Assembly (NCBI GenBank): GCA_001564055.1
Contig: LKNB01000006.1
Coordinates: 1-64,000, forward strand
Direction of reading: 5' to 3'
Origin: Rhodothermaceae bacterium Tc-Br11_B2g6_7
Lineage (GTDB): Bacteria; Bacteroidota; Rhodothermia; Rhodothermales; Salinibacteraceae
Length of the DNA: 64,000 bases
Of this stretch, positions 39,059-47,577 are shown in pieces (position 1 is the stretch's first letter; the number at the start of each line of letters is the position of its first letter). Position numbers and translations under genes: made by a program. The notes under the pieces are model-generated. The model had not been told where the DNA came from. It made no database searches and saw only the letters and a list, made by a program, of their open reading frames with translations.

Positions 39059-39099
39059 CGCTCGCTTTTTCCCTTCACACACCACCGTTTGTTCGTCCT

Positions 39100-40320
39100 A
39101 TGGAGATTCCCGCCTTGCAAGGGCTCGCGTCAGAACGCCGCCTGATGACCATGGAGCAGCCCCTGCAAACGAGCGAGCAGCAATCGTCGCTGCGCATCGG
39201 CGTGCCGGCGGAGGTGTCCAACGAAGAGCAGCGGGTCGCGCTGGCGCCAGGAGGCGTGGAGACGCTGGTGGCCAGCGGGCATGAGGTCTACGTAGAGTCG
39301 GGCGCGGGCGCGAACGCGCACTTCACCGACAACGAGTACGCCGAGGTCGGGGGGCAGGTGGTGGGCGCGGCGGCTGACGTCTACAGCAAGAGCGAGCTGA
39401 TCGTAAAGGTGGGGCCGCCGGTAGGCGACGAGCTGGACCTGCTGCAAGCCAAGCAGGTGCTCATCTCGGCTCTGCACCTGGGGGCCACCACGCCGCAGTT
39501 TCTGAAGCGCCTGATGGAGCTGCGCATCACCGGCATCGGCTTTGAGTTCATCCGCGACTCCGACGGCTCGCTGCCCATCGTCCGCATGATGCACGAAATT
39601 ATGGGGTCGCTGGCGGTGCAAATTGCCGCGCGCTACCTGGAGAGCGACGAAGGCGGCAAGGGCGTGATGCTGGGTGGCATCTCCGGGGTGCCGCCGTCGA
39701 CGGTCGTAATCCTGGGCGCCGGGGTGGTCGGGGAGTGGGCGGCCCGCACGGCGCTCGGGTTTGGGGCGCACGTGATTGTGCTGGATCGCGACCTCGGCGC
39801 GCTCCGCTCGGTGGAGCACTACCTCAACCGCAACGTGACCACCGCCATGGCGTCGCCGCAGTACATCCGGCAGGCCGTGCTGTCGGCGGATGTGGTGATC
39901 GGGGCGATGATGAGCAACGGCGAGCGCTCGCCGCTCCTCGTCACCGAAGACATGGTGGCGGCCATGCAGCCGGGCTCGGTCATCGTGGATGCGGTCATCG
40001 ACCAGGGCGGCTGCGTGGAGACGAGCCGCCCCACCACCCACTCCGATCCCGTCTTTCGCATGTACGACGTGGTGCACTACTGCGTGCCCAACATGCCGTC
40101 GAACGCGGCCCGCACGGCCACCTACGCCCTCACCAACGTGCTCGTCCCCTACCTGCTGCAGATTGGGCGGACGGGCGCCATCAACGATGCCCTGTGGCAT
40201 AACGTGGGGCTTCGGAACGGCACGTACGCGTACCGGCGGTACCTCACCAAGAAGAGCCTCGCCACGCCGTACGGCCTCCCGTACCGCGACATCGAGCTGC
40301 TGATTGCGTCGGGGATCTGA
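39100..40320 (+). CDS. ald: Alanine dehydrogenase
   Basis: This 406-residue NAD-dependent enzyme interconverts alanine and pyruvate plus ammonia. The N-terminal AlaDh/PNT domain has [20 protein letters not shown] and LIVKVGPP. The Rossmann motif is [20 protein letters not shown], followed by [11 protein letters not shown] and the conserved [20 protein letters not shown]. The start gives a 25-residue leader that may be shorter in vivo (ATGs at 39145 and 39151). It is monocistronic; the pseudogenised HipA-like gene starts 68 bp later. Confidence 0.92.
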   Translation: MEIPALQGLASERRLMTMEQPLQTSEQQSSLRIGVPAEVSNEEQRVALAPGGVETLVASGHEVYVESGAGANAHFTDNEYAEVGGQVVGAAADVYSKSELIVKVGPPVGDELDLLQAKQVLISALHLGATTPQFLKRLMELRITGIGFEFIRDSDGSLPIVRMMHEIMGSLAVQIAARYLESDEGGKGVMLGGISGVPPSTVVILGAGVVGEWAARTALGFGAHVIVLDRDLGALRSVEHYLNRNVTTAMASPQYIRQAVLSADVVIGAMMSNGERSPLLVTEDMVAAMQPGSVIVDAVIDQGGCVETSRPTTHSDPVFRMYDVVHYCVPNMPSNAARTATYALTNVLVPYLLQIGRTGAINDALWHNVGLRNGTYAYRRYLTKKSLATPYGLPYRDIELLIASGI

Positions 40321-40388
40321 TGTGCGGTAGGGGGCAGGGCAGGGCTGTCGTACAGTTCGGTCCTATCGTTTTCTACGCTGATGTGCCC

Positions 40389-40797
40389 ATGTATCCCATA
40401 ATACCCGTACCGACAGATGCGCCGACGGACATTGAGGCATTGGGCAGCAAGCGCAAGTTTTGGTTCAAGCGGCCCGTTGATGACGCGTCAGGGGAGAAGG
40501 AAAGTTGGCTGTTCAAAGCGGCGCGCGAACATACAGGGGAAGATTGGTCTGAAAAGGTGGCTGCTGAGCTAAGTGCATTGCTTGGCCTTCCACATGCCAC
40601 CTATGAGCTTGCCCAATGGACGGAGGGGGCGGGGAGCGAATCCAGGACATGGACAGGAACTTGACAGGATAGACCAATCTGAGGTTGACAAGATTTTTGC
40701 GTTGATACCCCCGGAGCGCATATCAGATGTGAGCATCCAATTTTCCAAAAAGCAATTGGCTATCAATCGAAATGAGCTTACGTCAGGTAGCAACTGA
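40389..40797 (+). pseudogene. HipA-like kinase remnant with internal deletion and frameshift
   Basis: The first frame (40389-40664, 91 aa) contains KFWFKRPVDD, WLFKAAREHTGEDWSEKVAA and LLGLPHATYELAQW, resembling the start of HipA-C/PI-kinase-like proteins. The reading then shifts: a second frame from about 40651 to 40797 carries EVDKIFALIPPERISDVSIQ and KKQLAINRNEL, resembling the C-terminus of the same family. The catalytic middle (roughly 170-200 residues by comparison with family size, from memory) is missing. This suggests one deletion near 40620-40655. Its 3' end overlaps the HIRAN-protein start by 26 bp, so the two were a coupled gene pair. The assignment rests on motif memory, not a search. 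Confidence 0.55.
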
Positions 40798-41566
40798 GGC
40801 TTCCACGCGGACGCTGTATCTTGCTTGGCAAGATCCTGACTCGCGTCGCTGGTACACGGTTGGGAAGCTCGACCATGCCAAAGGTATGTACGTGTTTAAC
40901 TACACGAGAGGGGCGCTGGAGGCAAAGAAGCGGGGGTTTACACCTATTGTGTCGTTCCCTGAACTGCGTGAAACGTATAGGTCGGACCGCATTTTCCCGC
41001 TGTTCGCCAATCAGGTTATGTCGCGGAGTCGTCCGGAATACGCAGACTACATTCAGTGGCTGAGCATTGCTGAAGACAAGGCCGATCCCATTGCCATTCT
41101 GGCCCGGAGTGGTGAGCACATGACCGATACGCTTGAGATTTTTCCGCATCCGGAGAGGCAGAGCGATGAAGCGTACAGTGCTCACTTCTTCGTGCATGGG
41201 CTTCGGCATCAATCTACGTGCGCTGTTGAACGCTCGATGCGTTTGGAGCCACAAGAAGATCTGCTCTTGATGTCGGATATCCAAAACCCATACGATGATA
41301 ATGCGCTTGCGGTGCGGACCGCTGAGAAGGAAGAACAAGACATGCATATCCTGGGCTATCTGCCGCGCTATCTGGCAGGAGAGCTCGCTACCTTAGACGA
41401 CAGTGACGTAAGCAAGTCCAGGGTAACTGTCGTGCGGGTGAATCCTCCGCCGGCCCCCATCCACTTCCGCATCCTCTGCCGGTTAACCATGCAGTGGTCG
41501 AGGCACACGCCGCCCTTCAGTGGCGCGGACTACGAGCCGCTTTCTTCTGGGCCTACAGCTCCGTAA
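40772..41566 (+). CDS. HIRAN-domain protein, partner of the HipA-like remnant
   Basis: This intact 264-residue protein has an N-terminal region of about 110 residues (YLAWQDPDSRRWYTVGKLDH, YTRGALEAKKRGFTPIVSFP, RSRPEYADYIQWL), then a HIRAN domain of about 130-235. The HIRAN segment has FFVHGLRHQSTCAVERSMRL, DIQNPYDDNALAVRT and ILGYLPRYLAGELATL. HIRAN domains bind DNA ends (for example the 3' end in HLTF) and occur in helicases and in stand-alone bacterial proteins of unknown role. The C-terminus ends VRVNPPPAPIHFRILCRL plus a tail. It overlaps the decayed kinase gene and now stands without a working partner here. Confidence 0.7.
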   Translation: MSLRQVATEASTRTLYLAWQDPDSRRWYTVGKLDHAKGMYVFNYTRGALEAKKRGFTPIVSFPELRETYRSDRIFPLFANQVMSRSRPEYADYIQWLSIAEDKADPIAILARSGEHMTDTLEIFPHPERQSDEAYSAHFFVHGLRHQSTCAVERSMRLEPQEDLLLMSDIQNPYDDNALAVRTAEKEEQDMHILGYLPRYLAGELATLDDSDVSKSRVTVVRVNPPPAPIHFRILCRLTMQWSRHTPPFSGADYEPLSSGPTAP

Positions 41567-41647
41567 TGGGGTACTGCTTTCGCGTGTGCCACCAGCGACA
41601 GGAAGGCGGCGTTAGAAAAGGCACTCATGGGAAAATAACCATCCGCC

Positions 41648-41806
41648 ATGCCCGCCGCCGGAGCCCCTATCAACCCGGTACTGGTGGCGTGGGCGCGCGA
41701 GCGCTTACACGCGGACAGGGTGGCCCGGGGCATGGAACGGCCGGACGCCATTTCGCCACTTAACGTTCTTGCCCCATGCCCCCACAGAAACCGACCGTTT
41801 GCGTAA
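41648..41806 (+). pseudogene. Fragment resembling an XRE/ImmA-IrrE-type antitoxin N-terminus
   Basis: The frame from ATG 41648 reads MPAAGAPINPVLVAWARERL and then HADRVARGMERPD. This resembles the N-terminal INPxxLxWARERA segment of XRE-family proteins with an ImmA/IrrE peptidase domain, often antitoxin-like. It stops after 52 codons, with the last part overlapping the next fragment out of frame. There is no helix-turn-helix or HExxH motif left. The identification is tentative. Confidence 0.35.
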
Positions 41807-42024
41807 CCGGTGCCTCCGGATTCATCGGATCGCGCATTACGGCCGATCTGCTTGAGCGTGGCTATACCGTGCGTGGGGCCGTGAGGAAGCCTTCCGGTCG
41901 GGAGCGGTACGGGTTCCTGAACGAGCTGCCGGGCGCCGATGAGCGTCTGAGAGGCTGTTTGGTAACGATCCCGCGCGTTGGACAAGCATGCGGAGCGCCG
42001 CACGTTGCACGACGGCCTCGCTGA
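41776..42024 (+). pseudogene. Truncated NAD-dependent epimerase/dihydroflavonol reductase-like gene
   Basis: The frame begins MPPQKPTVCVTGASGFIGSR with ITADLLERGYTVRGAVRKPS, the nucleotide-binding N-terminus of extended short-chain dehydrogenases, and continues YGFLNELPGADERL. Similarity ends near 41950; the rest (CLVTIPRVGQACGAPHVARR) is not family-like. Only about 60 of the expected 330 residues remain, so it is a 3'-truncated remnant. Confidence 0.65.
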
Positions 42025-42805
42025 CTGATACTACCGTTGACCGGGTATGGAAGAATGGCCAGTAGAAATTCCATCCTGTAGGCCTCACGATGGCACTGCG
42101 ACTGAACGAATCAGCCTTTCCCCTTAACTCAGGGTGTAAGGGAGCCCGAGCGGGCGCCTGTAGCACGCCACTTCACCAATGTATGGATCCTCGATTAGCT
42201 CCGCTTCGCTCCGTCAGTCGGCCAAGGGCCTCGTGTGGGGTCGAGGATGACTTCGGGGGAGGAGTACGGATCGTGTGATTTGCGATGCTCTGTTTACCAC
42301 TTGGATAGCGTCCGGCTCTCCGCGCGCGAACACCAACAGACGCCAGACGGTGCTTCCAGCCAGTCCAACGGTGCCTTCCGTCGGGTATGTCTGCGCCATA
42401 ACAAACCAGTCATCCTCGACTTGATCGAGGATCCATACGATGTGGCCATATCAGGCAACGTAGCACCTGTCAAGGCAGGAGGTTTCCAGAGCATTACGGT
42501 GGAAGATCTGAAGCGATGGGGGCATCTTTAGGGGTTGAAGTTCCGCGTTACCTGCGTTCTCTGCGAGAGGGCACTGGAAGAGCCTGGCTGACGGGTATTC
42601 GGATGGTAATCTCACGCCCATAGGCTCTTCGCCCACCAGGGGGAGCGCGGCGCACAGCCTGCGCTCAGAATTACAAGTCTGGCGGATTCGTCCAGTAACT
42701 GACGCCGATGTCCAGACGTTGCCCCTGTATCGTAGCGCTACTGTCGTCCTTGAGCGCCTACGGCGATGGTCGCGCCTCGCGTGCTGCTTATCCCCCGTCC
42801 GTTCT
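42025..42805. other. Gene-poor decayed region with REP-like repeats
   Basis: No convincing gene lies in these 780 bp. Short frames around 42235-42531 arise from the repeats (for example VILDLIEDPY, a peptide produced by REP-like sequence). The stretch holds an inverted pair of repeats at 42181-42253 and 42408-42438 and a weak hairpin CCCTTA/TAAGGG at 42121-42142. Bases 42541-42805 show nothing recognisable. Confidence 0.6.
42181..42438. repeat. Inverted pair of REP-like elements
   Basis: The right copy (42408-42438) starts AGTCATCCTCGACTTGATCG and ends GAGGATCCATAC, a near-palindromic 31-mer. The left copy is in opposite orientation and split: GTATGGATCCTCGA at 42181-42194 and GGTCGAGGATGACTT at 42239-42253, with about 45 extra bases between the halves. 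A third partial copy, TATCCTCGACTTGATCGAGA, occurs near 54620. Such TCATCCTCGACTTGATCGAGG repeats are dispersed intergenic elements in many bacteria. Confidence 0.7.
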
Positions 42806-42910
42806 ATGCCTATCCACACCCGCTTTCGCCATCGGCTGTCACTGGCGCTGGCTGCAGGGGCCGTTGCCCTTGCAAGCCTCCCCGTGGTAGCCCATGCGCA
42901 CGTCAAGTGA
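42806..42910 (+). other. Signal-peptide-coding leader cut from its gene by an in-frame TGA
   Basis: From ATG 42806 the frame encodes MPIHTRFRHRLSLALAAGAV and then ALASLPVVAHAHVK, a good signal peptide, and stops at TGA (42908-42910). The next codon continues, in the same frame, into FSDFSFADQPLTLGEAITPM and the membrane protein below. In related proteins, as I recall them, HVK is followed by Trp-Phe; TGA differs from TGG by one base. The 34 codons therefore look like the true 5' end of the following gene, interrupted by a single G-to-A nonsense change or a sequencing error. Confidence 0.7.
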
Positions 42911-42967
42911 TTTAGCGACTTCAGCTTTGCCGATCAACCGCTCACCCTTGGCGAAGCGATCACGCCC

Positions 42968-44209
42968 ATGGTCCTGGCGCTCCTCGTATTGAGCATGGGG
43001 GTCATCGGGGCGATGGTCTGGGTAGACCAGCGGGTGGCGTCCATGACGTGGTATCAGCGTCTCAACGACAACCTGGGCTCCTACAGCGACCGCAGCCTGC
43101 TCGTCCTCCGCGTGGGGGCGGGTGCAGCGATGCTGCTGGCCTGGCAAGGCGATGCCATCTTTGTGCCGGAGCTGGAGATCACCGGCGCGTGGGTGGGATG
43201 GGGGCAGTTTCTGATTGCGCTGCTGCTCCTGTTTCGCCGGACGACCCCGCTGGCGGGCGTGGGGCTGCTGGCGCTCTATGCCTACGGCTTTGCCCTCTTC
43301 ACCCCACTCCATATGCTCGACTACGTGTTCTTCGCCGGTGTGGGGTTTTACTTTGTGGTGTCCGGGGCCTCGTCGGAGCGGATACGCGCACTCGGGTTGC
43401 CGGCGCTCTACCTGACCGTCGGGTTCTCGCTGTGCTGGGTCGCGCTGGAGAAGCTGATCTATCCCCAATGGGGCCTGTACGTCCTTTCAGAGAACCCCCA
43501 GCTGGCGCTGGGTTTTGACCTCAACTTCTTCCTTACCGCGGCTGCGTTCGTGGAGTTTAGCCTCGGGTACCTGCTGATTATCTGCCTTTTGCAACGGCCG
43601 CTGGCCCTGGTCATCACGCTCGTCTTCTTCACAACCACGCTCATTTTTGGCAAGGTTGAGGTCATTGGGCACACGCTCATCCATGCCGCGCTCATCGTGT
43701 TTGTGATTGAAGGCCCCGGACAAGTATACCGTGCGCCCTACACCTTTCATAAACGGCCGTCGTTGCGGACGGCGTTTGCGAGTGTGAACGTGGTGCTGCT
43801 GTTTGGCCTGCTGCTGTTGCCGTACGTCGCATTCGCCCAGCAAGCGTTCGAGGCGCACGCGGCAGAGGCGGAGCAGCACCTGTACCAGCTACCGGATGAC
43901 GAGGAGGCCCCGGCGGTAGCCCTGGAGGTGATCCCCGATGCAGGGGATGGCCACCTCGTCCGCCTTGAGGTGGAGCGCTTCACGTTCGCGCCTGAGAATG
44001 TTTACGGCCCCCACGTACCGGGGGAGGGCCATGCCCATCTCTACGTCGACGGTCGGCAGGTAGCGCGGCTTTACGCGCCGGTGCATCACCTCCCTGATCT
44101 GGCTTCCGGTACGCGCTCCGTGGCCGTCACCCTCTCCACCAACGACCACCGGCTCTACATGCACGGTGGGGAGATCATCCGGAGTGAGCAGACGGTGGAG
44201 GTGCCGTGA
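42968..44209 (+). CDS. DoxX-like integral membrane protein (frame interrupted upstream)
   Basis: This open frame gives 413 aa with about eight or nine hydrophobic helices, starting at MVLALLVLSMGVIGAMVWVD, then SLLVLRVGAGAAMLLAW and a series to about residue 285 (VNVVLLFGLLLLPYVAFAQ). The extracytoplasmic C-terminal domain of about 110 residues (LEVERFTFAPENVYG, VPGEGHAHLYVDGRQVARLY, TLSTNDHRLYMHGGEII) resembles a small beta-sandwich with His-rich loops, perhaps metal binding. The true start is probably 42806, separated by the in-frame TGA at 42908. If translated only from 42968 it lacks its signal peptide and about 19 further residues. Confidence 0.7.
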   Translation: MVLALLVLSMGVIGAMVWVDQRVASMTWYQRLNDNLGSYSDRSLLVLRVGAGAAMLLAWQGDAIFVPELEITGAWVGWGQFLIALLLLFRRTTPLAGVGLLALYAYGFALFTPLHMLDYVFFAGVGFYFVVSGASSERIRALGLPALYLTVGFSLCWVALEKLIYPQWGLYVLSENPQLALGFDLNFFLTAAAFVEFSLGYLLIICLLQRPLALVITLVFFTTTLIFGKVEVIGHTLIHAALIVFVIEGPGQVYRAPYTFHKRPSLRTAFASVNVVLLFGLLLLPYVAFAQQAFEAHAAEAEQHLYQLPDDEEAPAVALEVIPDAGDGHLVRLEVERFTFAPENVYGPHVPGEGHAHLYVDGRQVARLYAPVHHLPDLASGTRSVAVTLSTNDHRLYMHGGEIIRSEQTVEVP

Positions 44210-44240
44210 GGAGGGGGGAGGCGTGCGGCAGCAAGCAGCA

Positions 44241-44879
44241 TCAGAGCACCCGAAACCGCACCCCGAGCGTTGCCATCACCAGATCAATCTGCTGGCTTGC
44301 ATCCGCCGTTACGATACCCTGCATGTAGCGCACGGTGCCGACCAAGGAAAACCACGCGGTGAGGGCATACCGGGGCGCCACGGTCACCCCCACCTGTACG
44401 TTTGCGTCGGTGGTTGAAAATTCAAATTCTGAATAATCGATGGACATCCCACCCACGGTGGCCAGGATTGGAATCTCCACGCGATCTATGATGGGGATGC
44501 TATAGCCCAGCGCTCCGTGGAGGGCCCAAGCATTGTCCAGTCGAATACCAGGGCCGATGGTCTCTCCCGTGATGGAGGTGAAGGAAACCTGTCCGATAAT
44601 CTGTCGGTACTGGAGGTCTCCGAAAAGGAGGAGGGCCCCGCCCGAGCCCTCCTCGGTGCCCAGCGTAAACTGCGGCGCTGTCCCGGCCGCTACACCAAAG
44701 GATAGGGATAGATCATCGGTAAGCGATTGGGCTGCGCCCTGCAGGGGCATCAGTGCGGTCAGCAAAAGTATAGCAGCAGTCAGGTATCCGGCGATGAATT
44801 TACGGGGATTCGTTCGGTGGCGCACGGCCGGGTGCTGTGCGGAGAGGGTAGGCTGGACATAGGTCGCATTCGTTTGCAT
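44241..44879 (-). CDS. Outer-membrane beta-barrel-like protein
   Basis: This 212-residue protein has a long charged N-terminus, then a signal peptide, GYLTAAILLLTALMPLQGAAQ. Alternating strands follow (SLSFGVAAGTAPQFTLG, LLFGDLQYRQIIGQVSF, ALHGALGYSIPIIDRVEIPI, VGVTVAPRYALTAWFSLVGT), ending in LGVRFRVL with an amphipathic final strand. This is typical of small porin-like or Omp-beta-barrel proteins. The true start may be internal (the first 28 residues are not signal-like). It precedes the lipoprotein pair on the same strand by 40 bp. Confidence 0.65.
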   Translation of the reverse strand: MQTNATYVQPTLSAQHPAVRHRTNPRKFIAGYLTAAILLLTALMPLQGAAQSLTDDLSLSFGVAAGTAPQFTLGTEEGSGGALLLFGDLQYRQIIGQVSFTSITGETIGPGIRLDNAWALHGALGYSIPIIDRVEIPILATVGGMSIDYSEFEFSTTDANVQVGVTVAPRYALTAWFSLVGTVRYMQGIVTADASQQIDLVMATLGVRFRVL

Positions 44880-44919
44880 GGGTCTGAGCGTTGGCGTGAA
44901 TGGGTAACGTGGGCGGCGT

Positions 44920-45471
44920 TTAGGGCAGGAGCCGGAAATTGGTGAGCTTCACGCTGCCGTCCAGACGGGAATCACTGTCGGCATTTCTGCCGCCCAACTG
45001 AAACTCAAGAGGCTGCCCCTCAGTCACGGCGATGGAAGCCGACCCCGTAAATGTGAAGTGACCACGGGACGTGTCATCATGCATGACCATAGACTCAGTC
45101 CCGGCCTGTACCTTAAGTTCTGCAAAAGCCCGGAAGTACGCATGATAGCCGGTATATTCCCAGTCAAACGCTACGGTGCCACTCATAGGCGCGGTCCCCC
45201 GATAGGTGGCAGTGCGGTGTGACACGCCACCGCTGATGTGATTCAGATTCACGCTGTAGGCTAAAAACAGTGAATCGGTCGAACCTGTGACGGTAGTATT
45301 GCCGTCCTGAATCCCGGTCTTGGTCCAGTTGGACGCTGCCCAGTTGCCGACGAAGCCTCTGCTGATGGCAGTGTCGGTGCTATCGTCCGGACCGGTGAGT
45401 CCGTTCGCATCACAGGCCGTGAAGACGACGGTGAGGATAGCAAGCATGAGTAGATTTCGGAGGGTAAGCAT
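44920..45471 (-). CDS. Lipoprotein, tandem paralogue A
   Basis: This 183-residue predicted lipoprotein starts MLTLRNLLMLAILTVVFTAC with lipobox cysteine 20 and then DANGLTGPDDS. It shares with the protein at 46022-46555 the N-terminal plan, GTVAFDWEYTGYHAYF (versus TLSFDWEYSGNHGLAF) and the C-terminal VKLTNFRLLP (versus VKLTNIRLLP). The fold is probably a beta-sandwich. About 150 bp of upstream DNA is also shared, so the pair arose by duplication of gene plus promoter. Function is unknown. Confidence 0.75.
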   Translation of the reverse strand: MLTLRNLLMLAILTVVFTACDANGLTGPDDSTDTAISRGFVGNWAASNWTKTGIQDGNTTVTGSTDSLFLAYSVNLNHISGGVSHRTATYRGTAPMSGTVAFDWEYTGYHAYFRAFAELKVQAGTESMVMHDDTSRGHFTFTGSASIAVTEGQPLEFQLGGRNADSDSRLDGSVKLTNFRLLP

Positions 45472-46021
45472 GAGTGTGTGGTGGCTTTGTTAAGGGTAGT
45501 AGCAGATGAGGAGACGCCCTATCCGGCCGACCCTCAGTTACTAACGCCTCGAAGTGCACCCCAACCGATAACCCTTAACCATATCTTAACACAAGGATAG
45601 AGCCCACCCACGGGCAGGCGCTTGCGTGACATCCACTCGGCTTCACCATGCCAGCGTACAAAGAGCGCGCAAGCGCCTCGCCCGCCTCTACACAGCCCGA
45701 GAGCAGCAGCCATGGACCGCCGCCCGCATGCCGTAGCGTCTCCATGGCTCTTCGACTCCCAAACCCCCGTTGCCAGCCCCCCAAGCCCCCATACGCCCAC
45801 ACGCAATAGCCCCCCTTCGTCTTCGGATCGTGCGGCGATCCTTCGCTCAGGAGGACGGGTGTGTTCGCCTCTTCGCTACCTTGGCTCCTCGCTCTCGAAT
45901 GACACCCCAACACCCACCACCCAAACGCACCAGCGCCCACGCCCATGCCCCCCGGCTGATGAAGCCATGGGGACACAGGGCGTGGGAGCAGGCGCCATTC
46001 GCGTGCCATAACCGGAGTCGA
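45472..46021. other. Intergenic region between the duplicated lipoprotein genes
   Basis: These 550 bp hold the upstream region of paralogue A (45472-45640), which matches the upstream region of paralogue B (46556-46712) across CCGGCCGACCCTCAGTTACT, ACGCCTCGAAGTGC and the ATCTTAACA box. A decayed copy of the Ser/Thr kinase 3' end and flank fills 45664-45990. No intact gene is present. Confidence 0.7.
45664..45990 (+). repeat. Decayed copy of the kinase gene 3' end and downstream flank
   Basis: GCGCCTCGCCCGCCTCTACA and the AGCAGCAGCC after it match the last codons of the kinase gene (GCGCCTCGACCGCCTCTACG at 50283). Both are followed by ATGCCGTAGCGTCTCC. Further along, CCTTCGTCTTCGGATCG (45813) recurs exactly at 50388, followed by diverged GCGATCC, CTCAGG and GACGGG boxes. 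Both copies carry CCCCCA/CACGCCC-rich tracts. It is non-functional here and marks an old duplication or a dispersed repeat spanning a gene end. Confidence 0.65.
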
Positions 46022-46555
46022 TTAGGGCAGGAGCCGGATGTTGGTCAGCTTTACGGTGCCTTGCATCGGGCGATGTCGGGAACTCCGGGCGCCCACCAAC
46101 AGCACGAAGCGTTGTCTCTCTCTGACCACCATGGAGCCCGTTCCCGTGTAAATGAAGGATCCAACGGTCTGCTGCTCGTCTACCAGGACATCAGATCGAG
46201 TTCCGCGGTTCTCCAGGCTTGCAGCTGCAAAGGCGAGCCCGTGATTGCCGGAATATTCCCAGTCAAACGATAGGGTGCCGGTAAAATCCGCATGCATCTC
46301 AAACTTCGTGATGCGGTGATTCCTCGAATTATCTAACTTCTCGGTCACATCGTAACGTAGGATTAGCGCGTCCCCCGATTTCCTGACGTCAGCCGTGCCG
46401 CCGTCAAGCGTGGCTGTCCAGTTGGCCGCTGTCAGGAAGCTTTGGAGGATGACAGCGTCGGCGCTATCGTCCGGACCGGTGAGTTCGTTCGTATCGCAAG
46501 CCGCGAAGACGAGGGGGAGCATGCAAAGTAGTAGTAGACTTCGTAGGGGTACCAT
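46022..46555 (-). CDS. Lipoprotein, tandem paralogue B
   Basis: This 177-residue predicted lipoprotein starts MVPLRSLLLLCMLPLVFAAC with cysteine 20 as lipobox residue and DTNELTGPDDS after it. It is paralogous to the protein at 44920-45471 throughout, with identity concentrated in the N-terminus, the FDWEYSG segment and the last ten residues, and the middle diverged. It is divergent from the ECF sigma factor and kinase (about 320 bp), which may regulate it. Function is unknown. Confidence 0.75.
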   Translation of the reverse strand: MVPLRSLLLLCMLPLVFAACDTNELTGPDDSADAVILQSFLTAANWTATLDGGTADVRKSGDALILRYDVTEKLDNSRNHRITKFEMHADFTGTLSFDWEYSGNHGLAFAAASLENRGTRSDVLVDEQQTVGSFIYTGTGSMVVRERQRFVLLVGARSSRHRPMQGTVKLTNIRLLP

Positions 46556-46876
46556 GAGCGTGTGGAGGCTTTGGTAAGGGTGGTTGCGGTGAGGAGACGC
46601 CCTGTCCGGCCGACCCTCAGTTACTAACGCCTCGAAGTGCCCTTCAACCGATAACCATTAATGGTATCTTAACAAACGTGTGTAGTCCATCGACGGGTAG
46701 GCGCTCGCGTGGAATAGGCTCGGCACTCGTGCGGTGCACTGCTCTCGAGCGCGCCGGTTGACGCAGAAACAGTATATCCTGCCGCCCTCCGGGCACGAAA
46801 TAGTTGCTTCCTCTGCTTCTATGGTGTATATTGTGAAGTTATTATAAACACCTATGTCACAGCGCTGTGTGGGCAC
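46556..46876. other. Divergent promoter region, lipoprotein B / ECF sigma factor
   Basis: This 321-bp noncoding stretch holds the duplicated upstream element (46556-46712) shared with paralogue A. Nearer the sigma gene is an AT-rich patch (46820-46855) with TATATTGTGAAGTTATTATA, a plausible promoter, flanked by GGTGT and ACACC arms. No gene is visible. Confidence 0.55.
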
Positions 46877-47470
46877 ATGTCACAACCGTTCACAGCATTA
46901 CTTGATGATTTGACCGGGGGCAATCGCACGGTCATTGATGCGGTGCTGCCTCAGGTGTACGACGAGCTGCGTGCCCTGGCCCGCCGCAAGTTGCGCGACG
47001 AGCGCGCCAACCACACGCTGAACACCACGGCCCTCGTGCACGAGGCCTACGAAAAGCTCGTGCAGCAGGAGCGGATGACGTGGCAGAACCGCGCGCACTT
47101 CATGGGCGTCGCCGCGCTGTCCATGCGGCGCATCCTGATTAACCATGCGCATAAGCGCAACGCGCAGAAACGCGGGGGCGGCGCACCTGTGGCCACGTTC
47201 GAGGACGGGATGGCGCCCCGGGCGGTGCATGCGGCTGAGCTCATCGACCTGGACGATGCGCTGCAGCGGCTTGAACAGCTGAGCGAGCGACAAGCCAAGG
47301 TGGTCACCTATCGCTTCTTTGGCGGGCTCGCGCAGAAGGAGATCGCAGAAGCGCTGGGGGTGTCGGTGCCTACGGTGCGGCGCGACTGGCGGCTGGCCCG
47401 CGCCTGGTTGAGTCGCGAGCTCGGGCGCGACGCAGCCAGCGGTAAACCGTCAACCGACACGCCCGCATGA
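46877..47470 (+). CDS. ECF sigma factor paired with a Ser/Thr kinase
   Basis: This 197-residue ECF sigma is of the type found next to Ser/Thr kinases in Acidobacteria, Planctomycetes and Rhodothermia. Region 2 includes LPQVYDELRALARRKLRDER, NTTALVHEAYEKLV and AALSMRRILINHAHKRNAQK. Region 4 includes QLSERQAKVVTYRFFGGLAQ and a helix-turn-helix in KEIAEALGVSVPTVRRDWRL. There is no anti-sigma gene; the kinase that follows by 107 bp is the likely regulator, probably by phosphorylation. The start is an ATG at 46877 close to an AT-rich promoter. Confidence 0.88.
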   Translation: MSQPFTALLDDLTGGNRTVIDAVLPQVYDELRALARRKLRDERANHTLNTTALVHEAYEKLVQQERMTWQNRAHFMGVAALSMRRILINHAHKRNAQKRGGGAPVATFEDGMAPRAVHAAELIDLDDALQRLEQLSERQAKVVTYRFFGGLAQKEIAEALGVSVPTVRRDWRLARAWLSRELGRDAASGKPSTDTPA

Positions 47471-47577
47471 TCGGTTGCCGGACGTTTTGCTGCGTATCTA
47501 CATAGCGGCCGAGGGAAGCTTTTGCGGGGAGGGCCTCCGTATCCTTCTCCGGCACTTTTTGTCAATACCATCCGGTA

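Noticed and set aside
42235-42531. 98-codon frame containing VILDLIEDPY and ITVEDLKRWG
   Set aside because: The first segment is the translation of the REP-like element, and no domain or good start is present; it is repeat-derived.
44166-44879. Plus-strand short frames in the outer-membrane protein region
   Set aside because: They overlap the beta-barrel gene on the minus strand, which has a signal peptide and a typical final strand.
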